Source: an uncultured Alphaproteobacteria bacterium
GTDB taxonomy: Bacteria > Pseudomonadota > Alphaproteobacteria > Methylaequorales > Methylaequoraceae
Direction: 5' to 3'
Assembly (NCBI GenBank): GCA_902536655.1
Contig: CACAYF010000007.1
Span: 1 to 64,000 of the forward strand
DNA length: 64,000 nucleotides
The notes under the pieces are model-generated. The model searched no databases, was not told the DNA's origin, and saw only the letters and a list, made by a program, of their open reading frames with translations. A program made the position numbers and the translations under genes. This document shows positions 32,855 through 44,676 of this stretch, piece after piece. Position 1 is the stretch's first letter, and every line of letters starts with the position of its first letter.

Positions 32855-34360
32855 ATGAGAAAGAAAGTACTAATTTGCATCTTAGACGGTTGGGGATTGG
32901 GGAAGGAGAATTCCCATAATGCTATTTTCCTTGCAAAAAAAAAAAATTTTGATTATCTAACAAAAAAATACGGATATCTTAAACTAAAGGCCTCAGAAAA
33001 TGACGTAGGATTACCCACTGGTCAATTTGGAAATTCTGAAGTTGGACACACAAATATTGGAGCTGGAAGAATCATTCTTCAAGATGTAATGAGAATTTCA
33101 GAATCCTTTGGGAATGGAGAGATTAAAAATAAATCTGCCATAACAAATATTTTAGAAAATTGTAAAAGGATCCACATTGTTGGTTTGATTTCTGAGGGAG
33201 GAGTTCATGGGCATCAAGATCATCTTTTTGATCTAATAGAAATTCTTAATAGAAAAAAACCAATTATTTTTATTCATTGTATTTTAGATGGAAGGGATAG
33301 CTCCCCAATTGGGGGTAAAGAAAATTTACGCGTATTAATCGAAAAAATAGGCAAAAGGAAAAATATCAAAATTGCCAGTATTTCTGGTCGATTTTTTGCT
33401 ATGGATAGGGATAACAGATGGGAAAGAATTGAGAAAGCTTATAAAGCTATTATAGAAGGTTCTGGACCAAAAAAGAGAAATTATTTATCTGCAATAATTG
33501 ATAGTTACAACAAACACATCACTGATGAATTTTTTGAACCAACTAATTTTGGTGATTATAACGGAGCTCAAGACGGAGACGGGTTTTTTATTACAAATTA
33601 TAGAGCTGATCGGGTAAGAGAAATTTTATCTTCTATATTTGATGATGATTTTAATCACTTTAAGAGAACAAAAATACCAAAATTTTTAAATCCAATTAGC
33701 ATGGTTGAATATTCAAAAAGATTAAAAAAAAAAATTAAACCAATTTTTGAATCAATTCAAATAAAAGAAACATTAGGCGAAGTGGTCTCTTGTTTTGGAT
33801 TAAAGCAACTAAGAGTTGCTGAGACAGAAAAATATGCGCACGTAACATATTTTCTTAATGGAGGAGTTGAAGAAAAATTTGATGGAGAGGATAGAATTTT
33901 GATCCCATCCCCAAGAGTAAAGACTTATGATATGAAACCAGAAATGTCAGCTTTTGAGGTAAGAGATCATGTTATAGAAAATATTAAAAAAAAAAAATAC
34001 GATTTAATTATAACAAATTTTGCGAATCCGGACATGGTTGGTCATACAGGTAATATAGAAGCTACTATTAAAGCAATCGAGGTAGTAGATGAATGTATTG
34101 GAAAGATTTTTAAACAATGTAAAAACAATGGATATTCACTTATTCTAACTTCAGACCACGGTAATGCTGAAAACATGTTCGATGAGAAAAAAAATATAGT
34201 ATGTACAACTCACTCACTAAATTTGGTTCCTTTTACTATTTGTGAAAAAATAAATTATTCAATCAAAACAGGTAAGCTTGCAGATATCGCTCCAACAGTA
34301 TTAAAGCTTCTCGGTATTAAAATTCCAATTCAAATGAGAGGAAAGCCACTTATTAAATGA
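32855..34360 (+). CDS. gpmI: 2,3-bisphosphoglycerate-independent phosphoglycerate mutase
   Basis: Manganese-dependent glycolytic/gluconeogenic enzyme of the alkaline phosphatase superfamily. LICILDGWGLG, the Ser nucleophile in FGNSEVGHTNIGAGR, FIHCILDGRDSSP, and the metal ligands in FANPDMVGHTG and LTSDHGNAENM are all present. The 501-aa length is normal. A 12-A run (32935-32946) encodes FLAKKKN near the N-terminus. It overlaps envC by 4 nt, an order (rlmH-gpmI-envC-ctpA) typical of alphaproteobacteria. Confidence 0.96.
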   Translation: MRKKVLICILDGWGLGKENSHNAIFLAKKKNFDYLTKKYGYLKLKASENDVGLPTGQFGNSEVGHTNIGAGRIILQDVMRISESFGNGEIKNKSAITNILENCKRIHIVGLISEGGVHGHQDHLFDLIEILNRKKPIIFIHCILDGRDSSPIGGKENLRVLIEKIGKRKNIKIASISGRFFAMDRDNRWERIEKAYKAIIEGSGPKKRNYLSAIIDSYNKHITDEFFEPTNFGDYNGAQDGDGFFITNYRADRVREILSSIFDDDFNHFKRTKIPKFLNPISMVEYSKRLKKKIKPIFESIQIKETLGEVVSCFGLKQLRVAETEKYAHVTYFLNGGVEEKFDGEDRILIPSPRVKTYDMKPEMSAFEVRDHVIENIKKKKYDLIITNFANPDMVGHTGNIEATIKAIEVVDECIGKIFKQCKNNGYSLILTSDHGNAENMFDEKKNIVCTTHSLNLVPFTICEKINYSIKTGKLADIAPTVLKLLGIKIPIQMRGKPLIK

Positions 34361-35370
34361 TAAAGATTTCAATAATAATTGTAGTGTGTTTGAATTTATC
34401 TAATGCATTTGCAAAAAACACAGATTTGAAAGTTAAATTAAACAGTCTAAAAAAACAAACCGTAAAAATTCATAATGAAATTTTGCTTAATAACAAGGAA
34501 TTAAAAAAAATTAAAATTGATTTAGATAGAAATACGCAAAAGAAAATTATTATAAATAAATATATTAAAAATAAGGATCTTTTAGGTAGGAGAATTATTT
34601 TTTTATTACAAGATAAGTTTTATACAAATCAATTTACAAGAATTGTAAGGGATCTTGACAATTCATCGCAAGAATTAATAACAAAGCAGATAATAAGAGA
34701 ATTTTTTTTAAAGGATGTTAAAACTGGTATCAACGAATACTTCTTGAACTTAGAAAATTTAAAGTCACTCGATAGTGAATTAGCATTAGAATTAGAAAAT
34801 TATAAAACGAAAAAGAAAAATTTAAAAAAAAAATTATTTAAGCTTGAAAAAAAAATAAAAGAAGTTGCTACGGTTCAAAAGAAGGTGAAAACTAACAACA
34901 AACTCAAACAAAAAGCTAAAGATCTTAGAAAAAAAGCAAAAAATTTAAATGACTTAGTAAAAGCCGCTGAAACAAAAAGAAAAATAATTTCCAAAATAAA
35001 ATCGAGAATTAAAATGCCAGTCTCAGGTGAAATAATCTCAGACTATGGGGAAGGAAAAGACCAACATAAACTAAAAAACGGTTTGGTTTTCAAGGTCAAG
35101 GAGGATTCATTCGTTACATCTCCAATGGATGGTACTGTGGTGTATGCTAATAAGTTCAAGAGTTTCGGAAATTTAGTAATGATAAAAGATAATAAAGGGT
35201 TCACTTCGGTGTTGATAGGCATGAGAAATTTGTTAATTTCAACTGGAAACGAAGTTTTGGTTGGAGAACCAATTGCAAAAATTTCTTCAACGCTACAAAG
35301 TCAACTTTATTTTGAATTGAGAGAAAATGGTAAAATTGTTGATCCAAAATCAAAAGTTGAGATTTTATAA
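34357..35370 (+). CDS. envC: EnvC-type murein hydrolase activator
   Basis: Periplasmic activator of cell-splitting amidases, recruited by FtsEX. A signal peptide (residues 1-20, NAFA|K) precedes a long Lys-rich coiled coil (about 22-215) and a C-terminal LytM/M23 domain. The domain is degenerate: the HxxxD zinc motif is missing and the usual HLHF is QLYF (SQLYFELRENG), so it should not cut peptidoglycan, as in EnvC. It pairs logically with the FtsE/FtsX genes at 18-19.6 kb. Upstream overlap with gpmI is ATGA; ctpA follows after 32 bp. Confidence 0.87.
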   Translation: MIKISIIIVVCLNLSNAFAKNTDLKVKLNSLKKQTVKIHNEILLNNKELKKIKIDLDRNTQKKIIINKYIKNKDLLGRRIIFLLQDKFYTNQFTRIVRDLDNSSQELITKQIIREFFLKDVKTGINEYFLNLENLKSLDSELALELENYKTKKKNLKKKLFKLEKKIKEVATVQKKVKTNNKLKQKAKDLRKKAKNLNDLVKAAETKRKIISKIKSRIKMPVSGEIISDYGEGKDQHKLKNGLVFKVKEDSFVTSPMDGTVVYANKFKSFGNLVMIKDNKGFTSVLIGMRNLLISTGNEVLVGEPIAKISSTLQSQLYFELRENGKIVDPKSKVEIL

Positions 35371-35402
35371 AAAAACTGCATAATCAACACTATATTATAA
35401 TT

Positions 35403-36656
35403 ATGAAAAATTTATTAATTTTTTTGACGCTATTGATTCTACCCTTTTCATTGAAAACTGAGGAAGAAAAGGATGTTTACAAATATCTCAACCTATTTGG
35501 TGAGGCGTTCGAGAAGATAAAAAATAATTACGTAGAGGATGTTACATCAAAAGATCTGATCGAATCAGCGATAGAAGGTATGTTAAGTTCACTTGATCCT
35601 CACTCCACCTATCTAAATTATGAAGAACTCAATGAATTGAAGGTTCAGACGAAAGGGGAGTTTGGAGGTTTAGGTATTGAAGTCACACTTGAAAATGGGT
35701 TTGTAAAGGTAATAGCTCCAATTGACGACACTCCTGCTGATAAGGCTGGAATTAAGTCAGGTGACCTAATAACACATCTAGATGATGAACCCGTTTTAGG
35801 TATGACACTGTCTGAAGCAGTATCTATTATGAGAGGAAAAGTTGGGTCTAAAATAAAACTAACCATTAATAGAAATGAAAATGAAAATCTTCAAATTTTT
35901 ATAACAAGAGCTATCATACAGTTAAAAGCTGTCAAAGCTAGACTTGAGAACAATATTGGATACATAAGAGTATCATCCTTCAACCAAAAGGTTGACAGAC
36001 AAATAATCGATTCAATAAAAAATTTTAAAAAAGACAAACTTATAGGTTACGTTTTAGATCTTAGAAACAACCCAGGTGGTCTTTTAGATCAAGCTGTTAA
36101 TGTTACTGATATATTCCTTGAAAAAGGGGAAATTGTCTCAACTAGAGGAAGAAATGGAAAGCAAGGAAGTAGATATAATGCTGTAAAAAATGATCTTACA
36201 GAGGGGCTACCCCTTATAGTTCTAATAAATCAGGGTAGTGCTTCTGCATCTGAAATTGTTGCAGGAGCACTTCAGGATCATAAAAGAGCAATTATAATGG
36301 GAACGAAATCTTTTGGTAAAGGTTCTGTACAGACGATAATTCCTTCGGGAGAGGACGTTGCGCTGAAGTTGACTACTGCAAAATATTATACGCCATCAGG
36401 CAGATCAATTCAGAAAACCGGAATCGATCCTGATATTTTGGTTGAACAAGCTGAACTTAAAAAGGTTGATGACCTTATTAGCAGAAAAGAATCAGATCTT
36501 AGAGGTGCGATAGAGAATGATCAAGAAAATTCCAATGAAGTAGAGGATGCGTCAAACTCTAAAAAAGACGAAGAAAATGTTGACGATTATCAACTTACAA
36601 GAGCCTTTGACTTAATACTTGCTATTAATTTGATAAATAAGAAAAAAGCAAATTAA
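35403..36656 (+). CDS. ctpA: Carboxy-terminal processing protease CtpA (S41)
   Basis: Periplasmic Ser/Lys-dyad protease that trims or degrades envelope proteins. Order: signal peptide (1-18), N-terminal helical part, PDZ domain about 75-160 (GGLGIEV to IMRGKVGSKIKLTINR), then the S41 core with YVLDLRNNPGGLL, the nucleophile Ser in NQGSASASEIVAGAL and the Lys in GTKSFGKGSVQT. The acidic, Ser/Asn-rich stretch near the C-terminus (about 375-395) is linker-like. Length 417 aa fits the CtpA subfamily. Confidence 0.94.
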   Translation: MKNLLIFLTLLILPFSLKTEEEKDVYKYLNLFGEAFEKIKNNYVEDVTSKDLIESAIEGMLSSLDPHSTYLNYEELNELKVQTKGEFGGLGIEVTLENGFVKVIAPIDDTPADKAGIKSGDLITHLDDEPVLGMTLSEAVSIMRGKVGSKIKLTINRNENENLQIFITRAIIQLKAVKARLENNIGYIRVSSFNQKVDRQIIDSIKNFKKDKLIGYVLDLRNNPGGLLDQAVNVTDIFLEKGEIVSTRGRNGKQGSRYNAVKNDLTEGLPLIVLINQGSASASEIVAGALQDHKRAIIMGTKSFGKGSVQTIIPSGEDVALKLTTAKYYTPSGRSIQKTGIDPDILVEQAELKKVDDLISRKESDLRGAIENDQENSNEVEDASNSKKDEENVDDYQLTRAFDLILAINLINKKKAN

Positions 36657-36670
36657 TTGTTTAAAGTTTC

Positions 36671-37141
36671 ATGAAAAAAAAATATCGCAAAGGTGTTGGT
36701 ATTTTTCTCATAAATAAAAAAAATCAACTTTGGGTAGGAAAAAGATTTGATTATAAGAATGAATACTGGCAGATGCCACAAGGAGGAATAGATGAACTCG
36801 AATCTCCTGAAAATGCAATGAAAAGGGAATTAGCGGAGGAAACTGGATTAGAAAAAAATTACGAAATTATAAGTAAAACGAGTGAGTGGTTAGATTATAA
36901 ACTTCCTCAAGTATTGGTAGACGAGGTTTGGAATGGAAAATATATTGGACAAAAACAAATTTGGTTTGCTTGCCGATTTTTTGGTAATGACGACCAGATT
37001 GATATAAACTGCTTTAAAAATCCTGAGTTTTGCGAGTGGAGATGGATAGACCCAGTAGATTGTTTGGATTTAGTTGTCCCATTTAAAAAAAAATTATATA
37101 TAAAAGTACTTAAAAATTTTAAAAATCTTTATCATGAGTAA
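36671..37141 (+). CDS. rppH: RNA pyrophosphohydrolase RppH
   Basis: Nudix enzyme that removes pyrophosphate from 5'-triphosphate RNA or hydrolyses dinucleoside polyphosphates. It starts YRKGVGIFLINKKNQLWVGKR, has WQMPQGGIDELESPENAMKRELAEETG with a complete Nudix box, and KQIWFACRF. At 156 aa it matches the alphaproteobacterial RppH/NudH group. It is the last gene of the plus-strand run and overlaps the end of the convergent atpC by 10 bp. Confidence 0.93.
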   Translation: MKKKYRKGVGIFLINKKNQLWVGKRFDYKNEYWQMPQGGIDELESPENAMKRELAEETGLEKNYEIISKTSEWLDYKLPQVLVDEVWNGKYIGQKQIWFACRFFGNDDQIDINCFKNPEFCEWRWIDPVDCLDLVVPFKKKLYIKVLKNFKNLYHE

Positions 37142-37494
37142 TAAAGTTTCTTCAATGCTTTATCTTTCATTTTTTTCAGGTTTGTGTCATCCTTATTAAA
37201 CGATTCATCAGTTACAGTTTCTGAACTAACTGAGTTAGTATTAATTATCTCTTCGGTTAGTAGTGAACACTTATTTCCTGAAACTTCAATGATTCCTCCT
37301 GTTACCAAAAAAGTTTCAATCAGTTTTTTGTCTAGATAAATGTATACTATTCCAACTCTTAAAGATGTTAAAAATGGCATATGATTTTTAAGAATACCAA
37401 AGTCACCTTCGCTTCCAGGAAAAATGACAAGATCAATTTCCTTTTCAAAGAAAATCTCATTGGGTGAGATTATTTCAAGTTTAAATTGTTTCAT
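37132..37494 (-). CDS. atpC: ATP synthase F1 epsilon subunit
   Basis: Central-stalk subunit of the F1 motor that couples and inhibits rotation. The beta-sandwich N-terminus is present (FKLEIISPNEIFFEKEIDLVIFPGSEGDFGILKNHMPFLTSL, first part quoted only as landmark) and GGIIEVSGNKCSLLTEE follows. At 120 aa it is a little short; the C-terminal helical domain is reduced and Lys-rich. It follows atpD by 4 nt, ending the atpHAGDC operon, and its 3' end lies inside rppH. Confidence 0.93.
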   Translation of the reverse strand: MKQFKLEIISPNEIFFEKEIDLVIFPGSEGDFGILKNHMPFLTSLRVGIVYIYLDKKLIETFLVTGGIIEVSGNKCSLLTEEIINTNSVSSETVTDESFNKDDTNLKKMKDKALKKLYYS

Positions 37495-37498
37495 TTTA

Positions 37499-38929
<1,431 letters not shown>

Positions 38930-38932
38930 TTA

Positions 38933-39808
38933 TTAAACAGCTTCTGCACCTGAAATTATTTCAATTAACTCTTTTGTAATAAGAGCTTGTCTTGACCTAT
39001 TATAAAATAGTGTTAAATCGTCAATCATATCATTTGCGTTTCTTGTTGCATTATCCATAGCAGTCATTCTTGATCCTTGCTCACTTGCTAGGTTTTCAAG
39101 AAGAGCAGTGTGTATTTGTATTGCAATATTTTTAGGAATAATTTCATTTAAAATTTCCTCTTCACTTGGCTCAAAATCATAAGATCTATTTGAGTTGTTT
39201 TCACCGTTTGCATCTAATACATTTAAAGGAAGAAGTTGCATGGACTGAACAGTTTGGGAAATTGCACTTTTAAATTCAGTGTATATTAAATGGCATTCAT
39301 CCATTGAATTATTAAGAAATAGTTCTAAAATTTTATCTCGTATCGATTTGGCTAGATCAAATTTTATTGATGGGTTAGCAATATCATAAAAGAACTCTAA
39401 AATAGATTCACCGCAATATCTCTGAAGAGATTGATAAGCTTTCTTACCAACAAAAATATAGCTAACTTTGTATCCACTGCGAATTATTTTCTCTGATAGT
39501 TTTTTTGAAAATTTTATTATTGAACCATTAAATCCTCCGCATAATCCTCGATCAGCCGAACAAACTATAAGAAGTATGTTTTTGTTTTTTTTTGTTTTTT
39601 TTTCTGAATATTTAAATTCTTTTGATTTATTATTGTCAACTAAAGAGCTCACAATTTCACTCAATTTTCTAGCATATGGTCTGGTTTTTTCTGCATTATC
39701 TTGTGCTCTTTTTAACTTTGCTGCTGCGACCATTTTCATTGCAGAAGTAATTTTTTTGGTTGACTTAACACTTGATATTCGGTTTCTTAGATCTTTAAGA
39801 CTTGGCAT
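38933..39808 (-). CDS. atpG: ATP synthase F1 gamma subunit
   Basis: Rotor shaft of F1. The N-terminal helix [31 protein letters not shown] and the C-terminal helix [46 protein letters not shown] are the conserved coiled-coil pair (landmarks), with [12 protein letters not shown] between. At 291 aa it is normal for alphaproteobacteria. The start overlaps the end of atpA by 14 bp and atpD begins 21 bp downstream. Confidence 0.96.
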   Translation of the reverse strand: MPSLKDLRNRISSVKSTKKITSAMKMVAAAKLKRAQDNAEKTRPYARKLSEIVSSLVDNNKSKEFKYSEKKTKKNKNILLIVCSADRGLCGGFNGSIIKFSKKLSEKIIRSGYKVSYIFVGKKAYQSLQRYCGESILEFFYDIANPSIKFDLAKSIRDKILELFLNNSMDECHLIYTEFKSAISQTVQSMQLLPLNVLDANGENNSNRSYDFEPSEEEILNEIIPKNIAIQIHTALLENLASEQGSRMTAMDNATRNANDMIDDLTLFYNRSRQALITKELIEIISGAEAV

Positions 39809-41345
39809 TATGTTCCTCTAAGAATTTTTTTACTTCGTTTTCCACGAAATTACCCAACTTCTTGTCAAGTTCGTCGCTAATACTTTGTTCTTTTTTAAGA
39901 GATTCTAAAATTTGTTTTCCTTCATTTCTAATCTTTTCCAGAAGATATTTTTCAAATTTTGTTATATCGTTAATAGAAATTTTATCAAGATGACCTCTTA
40001 CCCCTGAAAATATCACAACAACTTGTTCTTCTACTTTTAAAGGAGTATATTGAGGTTGTTTCAGGATTTCCGTCAATCTTCTACCTCTTTCCAAAAGATT
40101 CCTTGTAGATTGATCTAGGTCAGAAGCAAATTGTGAAAAAGCTTCCATCTCTCTAAATTGTGCTAGATCAAGTTTAATTGAACCAGAAACTTGTTTCATT
40201 GCTTTTATTTGAGCCGCAGATCCAACACGGCTTACAGATAATCCCACGTTGACTGCAGGTCTGATGCCTTTAAAGAAAAGCTCGGTCTCTAGGAAAATTT
40301 GACCATCAGTTATTGAAATTACGTTGGTTGGGATATAAGCAGAAACGTCGCCTGCTTGTGTTTCAATAACAGGTAAAGAAGTTAAAGATCCTAAACCACT
40401 TTTTTCTCCCATTTTAGCTGCTCTTTCAAGTAATCTTGAATGAATGTAAAAAACATCACCAGGGAAAGCTTCTCTTCCTGGAGGTCTTCTAAGTAAAAGA
40501 GACATCTGCCTGTATGCCACTGCTTGTTTAGATAGATCATCGTAGAAGATTACAGCATGCATACCATTATCTCTAAAAAACTCCCCCATAGCGCAGCCTG
40601 TGTAGGGTGCAAGAAACTGAAGTGGTGCAGGGTCAGACGCGGTTGCAGCAACAACTATCGAGTATTTCATAGCATCGTTGTCTTCAAGTGTCTTTACTAT
40701 TTGTGCAACAGTAGACCTTTTCTGTCCTATAGAAACATAAATACAATACAATTTTTTTGATTCATCGTCTGAATTGTTAATCTCTTTTTGATTTATTATT
40801 GTATCGACAATTACTGATGTTTTTCCGGTTTGACGGTCGCCTATAATCAATTCTCGTTGACCTCGTCCAATTGGTATTAGGCTATCTATTGCCTTGATTC
40901 CAGTTTGCATTGGTTCATGAACTGATTTTCTAGGAATAATGCCAGGTGCTTTTAATTCTGCACGCCTATACTTGACGTCTTTAAGAGGACCCTTTCCATC
41001 AATAGGATTTCCAAGTCCGTCAACAACTCTTCCTAATAAACTTTTTCCTGTTGGTACCTCAACAATGGAATTTGTTCTTTTAACAACATCTCCTTCTTTA
41101 ATAGATTTATCACTGCCGAAAATAACAACACCAACATTATCATCTTCTAAATTGAGAGCCATACCCTTTACTTTTCCTGGAAATTCAACCATCTCTCCGG
41201 CTTGCACATTGTCTAACCCATAAACTCTTGCAATTCCGTCGCCTACAGTCAAAACAGTGCCAACTTCAGAAATTGTAGGTTCATCGTCAAGATTTTTAAT
41301 TTCAGATTTTAATATTGCTGAGATTTCAGATGCATCAATTGTCAT
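39795..41345 (-). CDS. atpA: ATP synthase F1 alpha subunit
   Basis: Non-catalytic nucleotide-binding F1 subunit. It has the P-loop [10 protein letters not shown] near residue 170, [19 protein letters not shown] and the arginine-finger region [17 protein letters not shown]. Length 516 aa is standard. It is the second gene of atpHAGDC; the F0 genes are elsewhere, as is usual in alphaproteobacteria. Confidence 0.98.
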   Translation of the reverse strand: MTIDASEISAILKSEIKNLDDEPTISEVGTVLTVGDGIARVYGLDNVQAGEMVEFPGKVKGMALNLEDDNVGVVIFGSDKSIKEGDVVKRTNSIVEVPTGKSLLGRVVDGLGNPIDGKGPLKDVKYRRAELKAPGIIPRKSVHEPMQTGIKAIDSLIPIGRGQRELIIGDRQTGKTSVIVDTIINQKEINNSDDESKKLYCIYVSIGQKRSTVAQIVKTLEDNDAMKYSIVVAATASDPAPLQFLAPYTGCAMGEFFRDNGMHAVIFYDDLSKQAVAYRQMSLLLRRPPGREAFPGDVFYIHSRLLERAAKMGEKSGLGSLTSLPVIETQAGDVSAYIPTNVISITDGQIFLETELFFKGIRPAVNVGLSVSRVGSAAQIKAMKQVSGSIKLDLAQFREMEAFSQFASDLDQSTRNLLERGRRLTEILKQPQYTPLKVEEQVVVIFSGVRGHLDKISINDITKFEKYLLEKIRNEGKQILESLKKEQSISDELDKKLGNFVENEVKKFLEEHNAKS

Positions 41346-41360
41346 TAATTTTACCTTTCT

Positions 41361-41903
41361 TTAAATTCCAAATTCTGTCAGTTTTGATTTAATTGAGTTA
41401 TCGATCATAATAGACCGAATCTTAATGATTATTCCACCTATAATGTCTTTATCTATTATTTTTGTTAGCTTAACTTTCAACTTTAGAGATTCAGATAGTT
41501 TTTTCTTTAATTTTTGCTCTAGATCTTTATTTAACGGCTCAGAGGTTGTGACAATTATTTCGGTAAAACCACCTTTAAAATCAATTATCCTCTTAAATTC
41601 ATTAAAGATTTTTTCTTGAAGATTTATTTTGCCATGCTTTGTTAGAACACATATAAAACCCTGAAAAAACTGATTATATGAAAAAGATTTACAAATTTTT
41701 TTCAAAACAAGTGATTTTTTTTGGGAGTTAACCAGAGGGTTTTTTATATAGTTGGATAAATCATTTGAGGTTTTTAATACTTTGTTGAAGTGTTCAAAAT
41801 TTTGAGTAATTTTTTTTAATTCGTTTTCCTCTTGAGATGACAAAATAAGTGCATTTGCATATCTTATACAAATTTCATTTATATTTTCCACGTTTTTAGT
41901 CAA
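41361..41903 (-). CDS. atpH: ATP synthase F1 delta subunit
   Basis: Peripheral-stalk subunit (OSCP) that holds the F1 head to F0. ICIRYANALILSSQEEN at the N-terminus and the C-terminal KLTKIIDKDIIGGIIIKI with DNSIKSKL are the OSCP signatures; the middle is poorly conserved, as usual. At 180 aa the length is normal. It is the first gene of the operon, 65 bp after priA, and 15 bp ahead of atpA. Confidence 0.93.
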   Translation of the reverse strand: MTKNVENINEICIRYANALILSSQEENELKKITQNFEHFNKVLKTSNDLSNYIKNPLVNSQKKSLVLKKICKSFSYNQFFQGFICVLTKHGKINLQEKIFNEFKRIIDFKGGFTEIIVTTSEPLNKDLEQKLKKKLSESLKLKVKLTKIIDKDIIGGIIIKIRSIMIDNSIKSKLTEFGI

Positions 41904-41968
41904 GTCTATCTCTTAAATTAAAATTTGTTCTTAGCATAAGTAAAGTTTCTGATCAATATTTGAAATTA

Positions 41969-43948
41969 TTATACAAAGTTTATTGGATCAACATCAATAT
42001 ATAATTTTAGATTACTTGGACATTTAATATTTATAAAAAAGTTTTTAACTCTTTTTTGTAAAATTAAATTTTTATTCATTTTTATTAATATTTTATATCT
42101 GAAGAAAGAGTTTTTTTTATAAAGAATTGCTGGCGCAGGACCAAATATTTCTAAATTTTTAAACTGTTCATTAACTTGATCATAAATTTTACTTGAAAAA
42201 TTAATAACAAGTTTTTCGTTTTTTGAAGAAAAAATTAATGATGTATAATTGGAATAGGGAGGTTGATTATTCTCTTTTCTTGAAATAAGCTCCCAATCTA
42301 CGAAGTAGCTATTATTTTTTTCTGTACATAGTTTCATTACAGGATGATTGGGTTGTAAAGTTTGTATAAACACCTCACCCTGAAGATTTTTTCTTCCAGC
42401 TCTTCCTCCAACTTGAACAATTTGTTGAAAAGTTTTTTCATATGACCTAAAGTCGAAACCATTCATCAAATTATCTATATTAATGATTCCAACTGTTTTC
42501 AAGGATGGAAAGTTATGACCTTTTGATATTAGTTGAGTCCCTATTATTATATTTACCTTGTTTGAAACAATATCTGATACTATTTTTTGAAATTTGGACG
42601 AACTGTTTATGATGTCGCTTGATAAGATACATTTCTTTGCAAGTGGAAATTTGTATGCTATCTCTTCTGCGATTTTTTCAATACCCAGTCCTGGAAAAAT
42701 ATAAGTGTTTTCATGATCACAAGATTGACAAGAATTTTTAAATACTTCTCTATAATTACAGTGATGGCAAAGTAGATAACCTTTATTTTTGGAATGATTA
42801 TGAAGCGCTAGAGAAGTATTACATTTTTCACAAACTTTTGAAAAACCACATTTTTTGCATATTATAAATGAAGAATATCCCCTTTTATTAATAAAAATTA
42901 AAGTCTGATGATTACTATCAATGTTCCTTTTTATTGAATTTGTAAGTTCATTAGAAATAATACAATTTTCTTTTTTCATATCAATTATTTTAAAATTTGG
43001 AAGTTGAACATTGTTTACTCTTTTATGTAGTTTAAAATGTTTATATTTTTTTAACATTGTATTATGCGATGATTCCAATGAAGGAGTTGCTGAACTCAAT
43101 ATTACCAAACAACTTGCATTCTTCGCTCGTACAATTGAAAAATCTCTGGCATTAATGATTAGCTTTTCTTCTTGCTTATATGAACTGTCATGTTCTTCGT
43201 CAATAACTATTAAACCTAGTTTGCTGAAAGGTAAAAAGAGAGCAGACCTAGTACCTATAATTAACTTTTCCTGATTTAGGTTTATTTTTTTCCAAATTTC
43301 CTCTCTTTCCTTTTTTTTAATAGACGAATGATAGACGGTAGGTTCAATATCAAAATCATTTTTGATGTCTTTCACCCACTGTGTTGTAAGAATTATCTCA
43401 GGGACCAAAATTAGACACTGATATCCTTTGTTAATTACTTCTCTAACTTTGTGCAAATAAACTCTTGTTTTACCAGAACCCGTTACACCTTCTAAAAGAA
43501 TTACATTGAAATTTTTAAAAGATATTGCATCTAATTTGCCAACTACTTTATCTTGATCTGAATTAAGTTTTAATTTTTTTTCTTTAATTTTTTTGATGAT
43601 CTCATTCTTACCTAAAAGCGTTTTGGATTCTTTAGTTGGAAAGTTTGATAAGAACATTTTTAAAATCATTGAGGGTTTGTTGCAGCTATATTGTGAAATG
43701 AAATTAATACTTTCCATAATTTCACCATTAAAGAAAAAAGGATTAAGCACTTTATTTATTTGTTTAAGTGGTTTTCTAAAGGTAGTTGATTTTTTAGAAT
43801 GGACTACGACACCAACAATCATTTTTTTTTTAAACTCAACCTCAACAAGAGAACCCTTAGAGAGATCCTTATGTTCATTATTAAACTTTGCTCCTTCATA
43901 ATAAAAAGTTTTATTTATTGGAATGGGTAATAAAATTTCATAAATCAT
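41969..43948 (-). CDS. priA: Primosomal helicase PriA (replication restart)
   Basis: Superfamily 2 DNA helicase that reloads the replisome at stalled forks. N-terminal fork-binding domain, then Walker A LEGVTGSGKTRVYLH, motif II IDEEHDSSYKQ, and a zinc-binding insertion with paired cysteines (CKKCGFSKVCEKC, LCHHCNYR, SCQSCDHE). GLGIEKIAEE and VGGRAGR follow. At 659 aa it is a short PriA with a compact N-terminus. On the minus strand TATAAT (43960-43955) ends 6 nt before ATG, so any transcript from it would be almost leaderless. It precedes atpHAGDC on the same strand. Confidence 0.94.
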   Translation of the reverse strand: MIYEILLPIPINKTFYYEGAKFNNEHKDLSKGSLVEVEFKKKMIVGVVVHSKKSTTFRKPLKQINKVLNPFFFNGEIMESINFISQYSCNKPSMILKMFLSNFPTKESKTLLGKNEIIKKIKEKKLKLNSDQDKVVGKLDAISFKNFNVILLEGVTGSGKTRVYLHKVREVINKGYQCLILVPEIILTTQWVKDIKNDFDIEPTVYHSSIKKKEREEIWKKINLNQEKLIIGTRSALFLPFSKLGLIVIDEEHDSSYKQEEKLIINARDFSIVRAKNASCLVILSSATPSLESSHNTMLKKYKHFKLHKRVNNVQLPNFKIIDMKKENCIISNELTNSIKRNIDSNHQTLIFINKRGYSSFIICKKCGFSKVCEKCNTSLALHNHSKNKGYLLCHHCNYREVFKNSCQSCDHENTYIFPGLGIEKIAEEIAYKFPLAKKCILSSDIINSSSKFQKIVSDIVSNKVNIIIGTQLISKGHNFPSLKTVGIINIDNLMNGFDFRSYEKTFQQIVQVGGRAGRKNLQGEVFIQTLQPNHPVMKLCTEKNNSYFVDWELISRKENNQPPYSNYTSLIFSSKNEKLVINFSSKIYDQVNEQFKNLEIFGPAPAILYKKNSFFRYKILIKMNKNLILQKRVKNFFINIKCPSNLKLYIDVDPINFV

Positions 43949-43989
43949 ATAAAAATTATAACAAAATTTTTATCAATATATTGTTTAAT

Positions 43990-44676
43990 ATGTTGAATGA
44001 AATATTATTGTCTTTAATGATTAAAAAAAAAATAAAAAATGAACAAGTTGTTGATTTTCTCGAAAAAAACCCTGATTTTTTTATCAACAATCCAAACACA
44101 TTAAAAAAAGTAAACTTTCCAATAAAAAAAAATGAAGAATTCGATGAAAAATCAAAAGTTGTTCCTTTCAAAGATTGGATAATAGAAAGTTTAAAAAATG
44201 TTCAAAAAAATATAATTGATAACGCTCGCCATAACTTTTTAACCCAACAAAAGATACATGAGTCTGTTATTGATATTCTCAGAATTGATAATGTCAAAGA
44301 TTTACTTATCTTTATTAAAGATGTGTTACCAAGTAAATTTAATATAGAAGTAATTAATATCGTAACGAGCAATAAAACTATTTCAATAAAATATAATCTT
44401 ATTTTTAAAAACGAAATTATAATAAATAAAGTCTACGGAAAAAAAAATCAACTCATAATGGATGCTGTTGATAATCAATTAAAAATATTTGAAGGTTCTA
44501 ATCAAGAAATTTACTCTAATGCCATTTATTCTCTGGGTCAGGAATTTTTTTCGATTCCTTCTCTTTTAGTTTTTGGAAGTAAAGATAAACATTTTTTGAA
44601 TAATAAAGCTTATGATTTCATTTTATTTTTTTCAAATGTTGTCCAAGAAAAGCTGAAGCAATTTTCTAATGAATAA
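43990..44676 (+). CDS. DUF484 family protein
   Basis: GAF-related DUF484 protein of unknown biochemical role, nearly always just ahead of xerC. The N-terminal motif VVDFLEKNPDFFINNPNTL is the family hallmark; a GAF-like domain follows, ending with SLGQEFFSIPSLLVFGSKD. The ORF-track start at 43888 runs back into priA on the other strand; ATG 43990 (228 aa) or 44017 is more likely. It overlaps xerC by 8 bp. Confidence 0.83.
   Translation: MLNEILLSLMIKKKIKNEQVVDFLEKNPDFFINNPNTLKKVNFPIKKNEEFDEKSKVVPFKDWIIESLKNVQKNIIDNARHNFLTQQKIHESVIDILRIDNVKDLLIFIKDVLPSKFNIEVINIVTSNKTISIKYNLIFKNEIIINKVYGKKNQLIMDAVDNQLKIFEGSNQEIYSNAIYSLGQEFFSIPSLLVFGSKDKHFLNNKAYDFILFFSNVVQEKLKQFSNE

Noticed and set aside
35396-35401. 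TATAAT before ctpA
   Set aside because: It ends 1 nt before the ATG, so transcription from it would begin inside the gene; in DNA this AT-rich such words are common by chance.
39468-39821. 117-aa plus-strand ORF opposite atpG
   Set aside because: Antisense shadow of a certain gene, hydrophobic only because the Lys/Asp codons read as Phe/Ile on the other strand.
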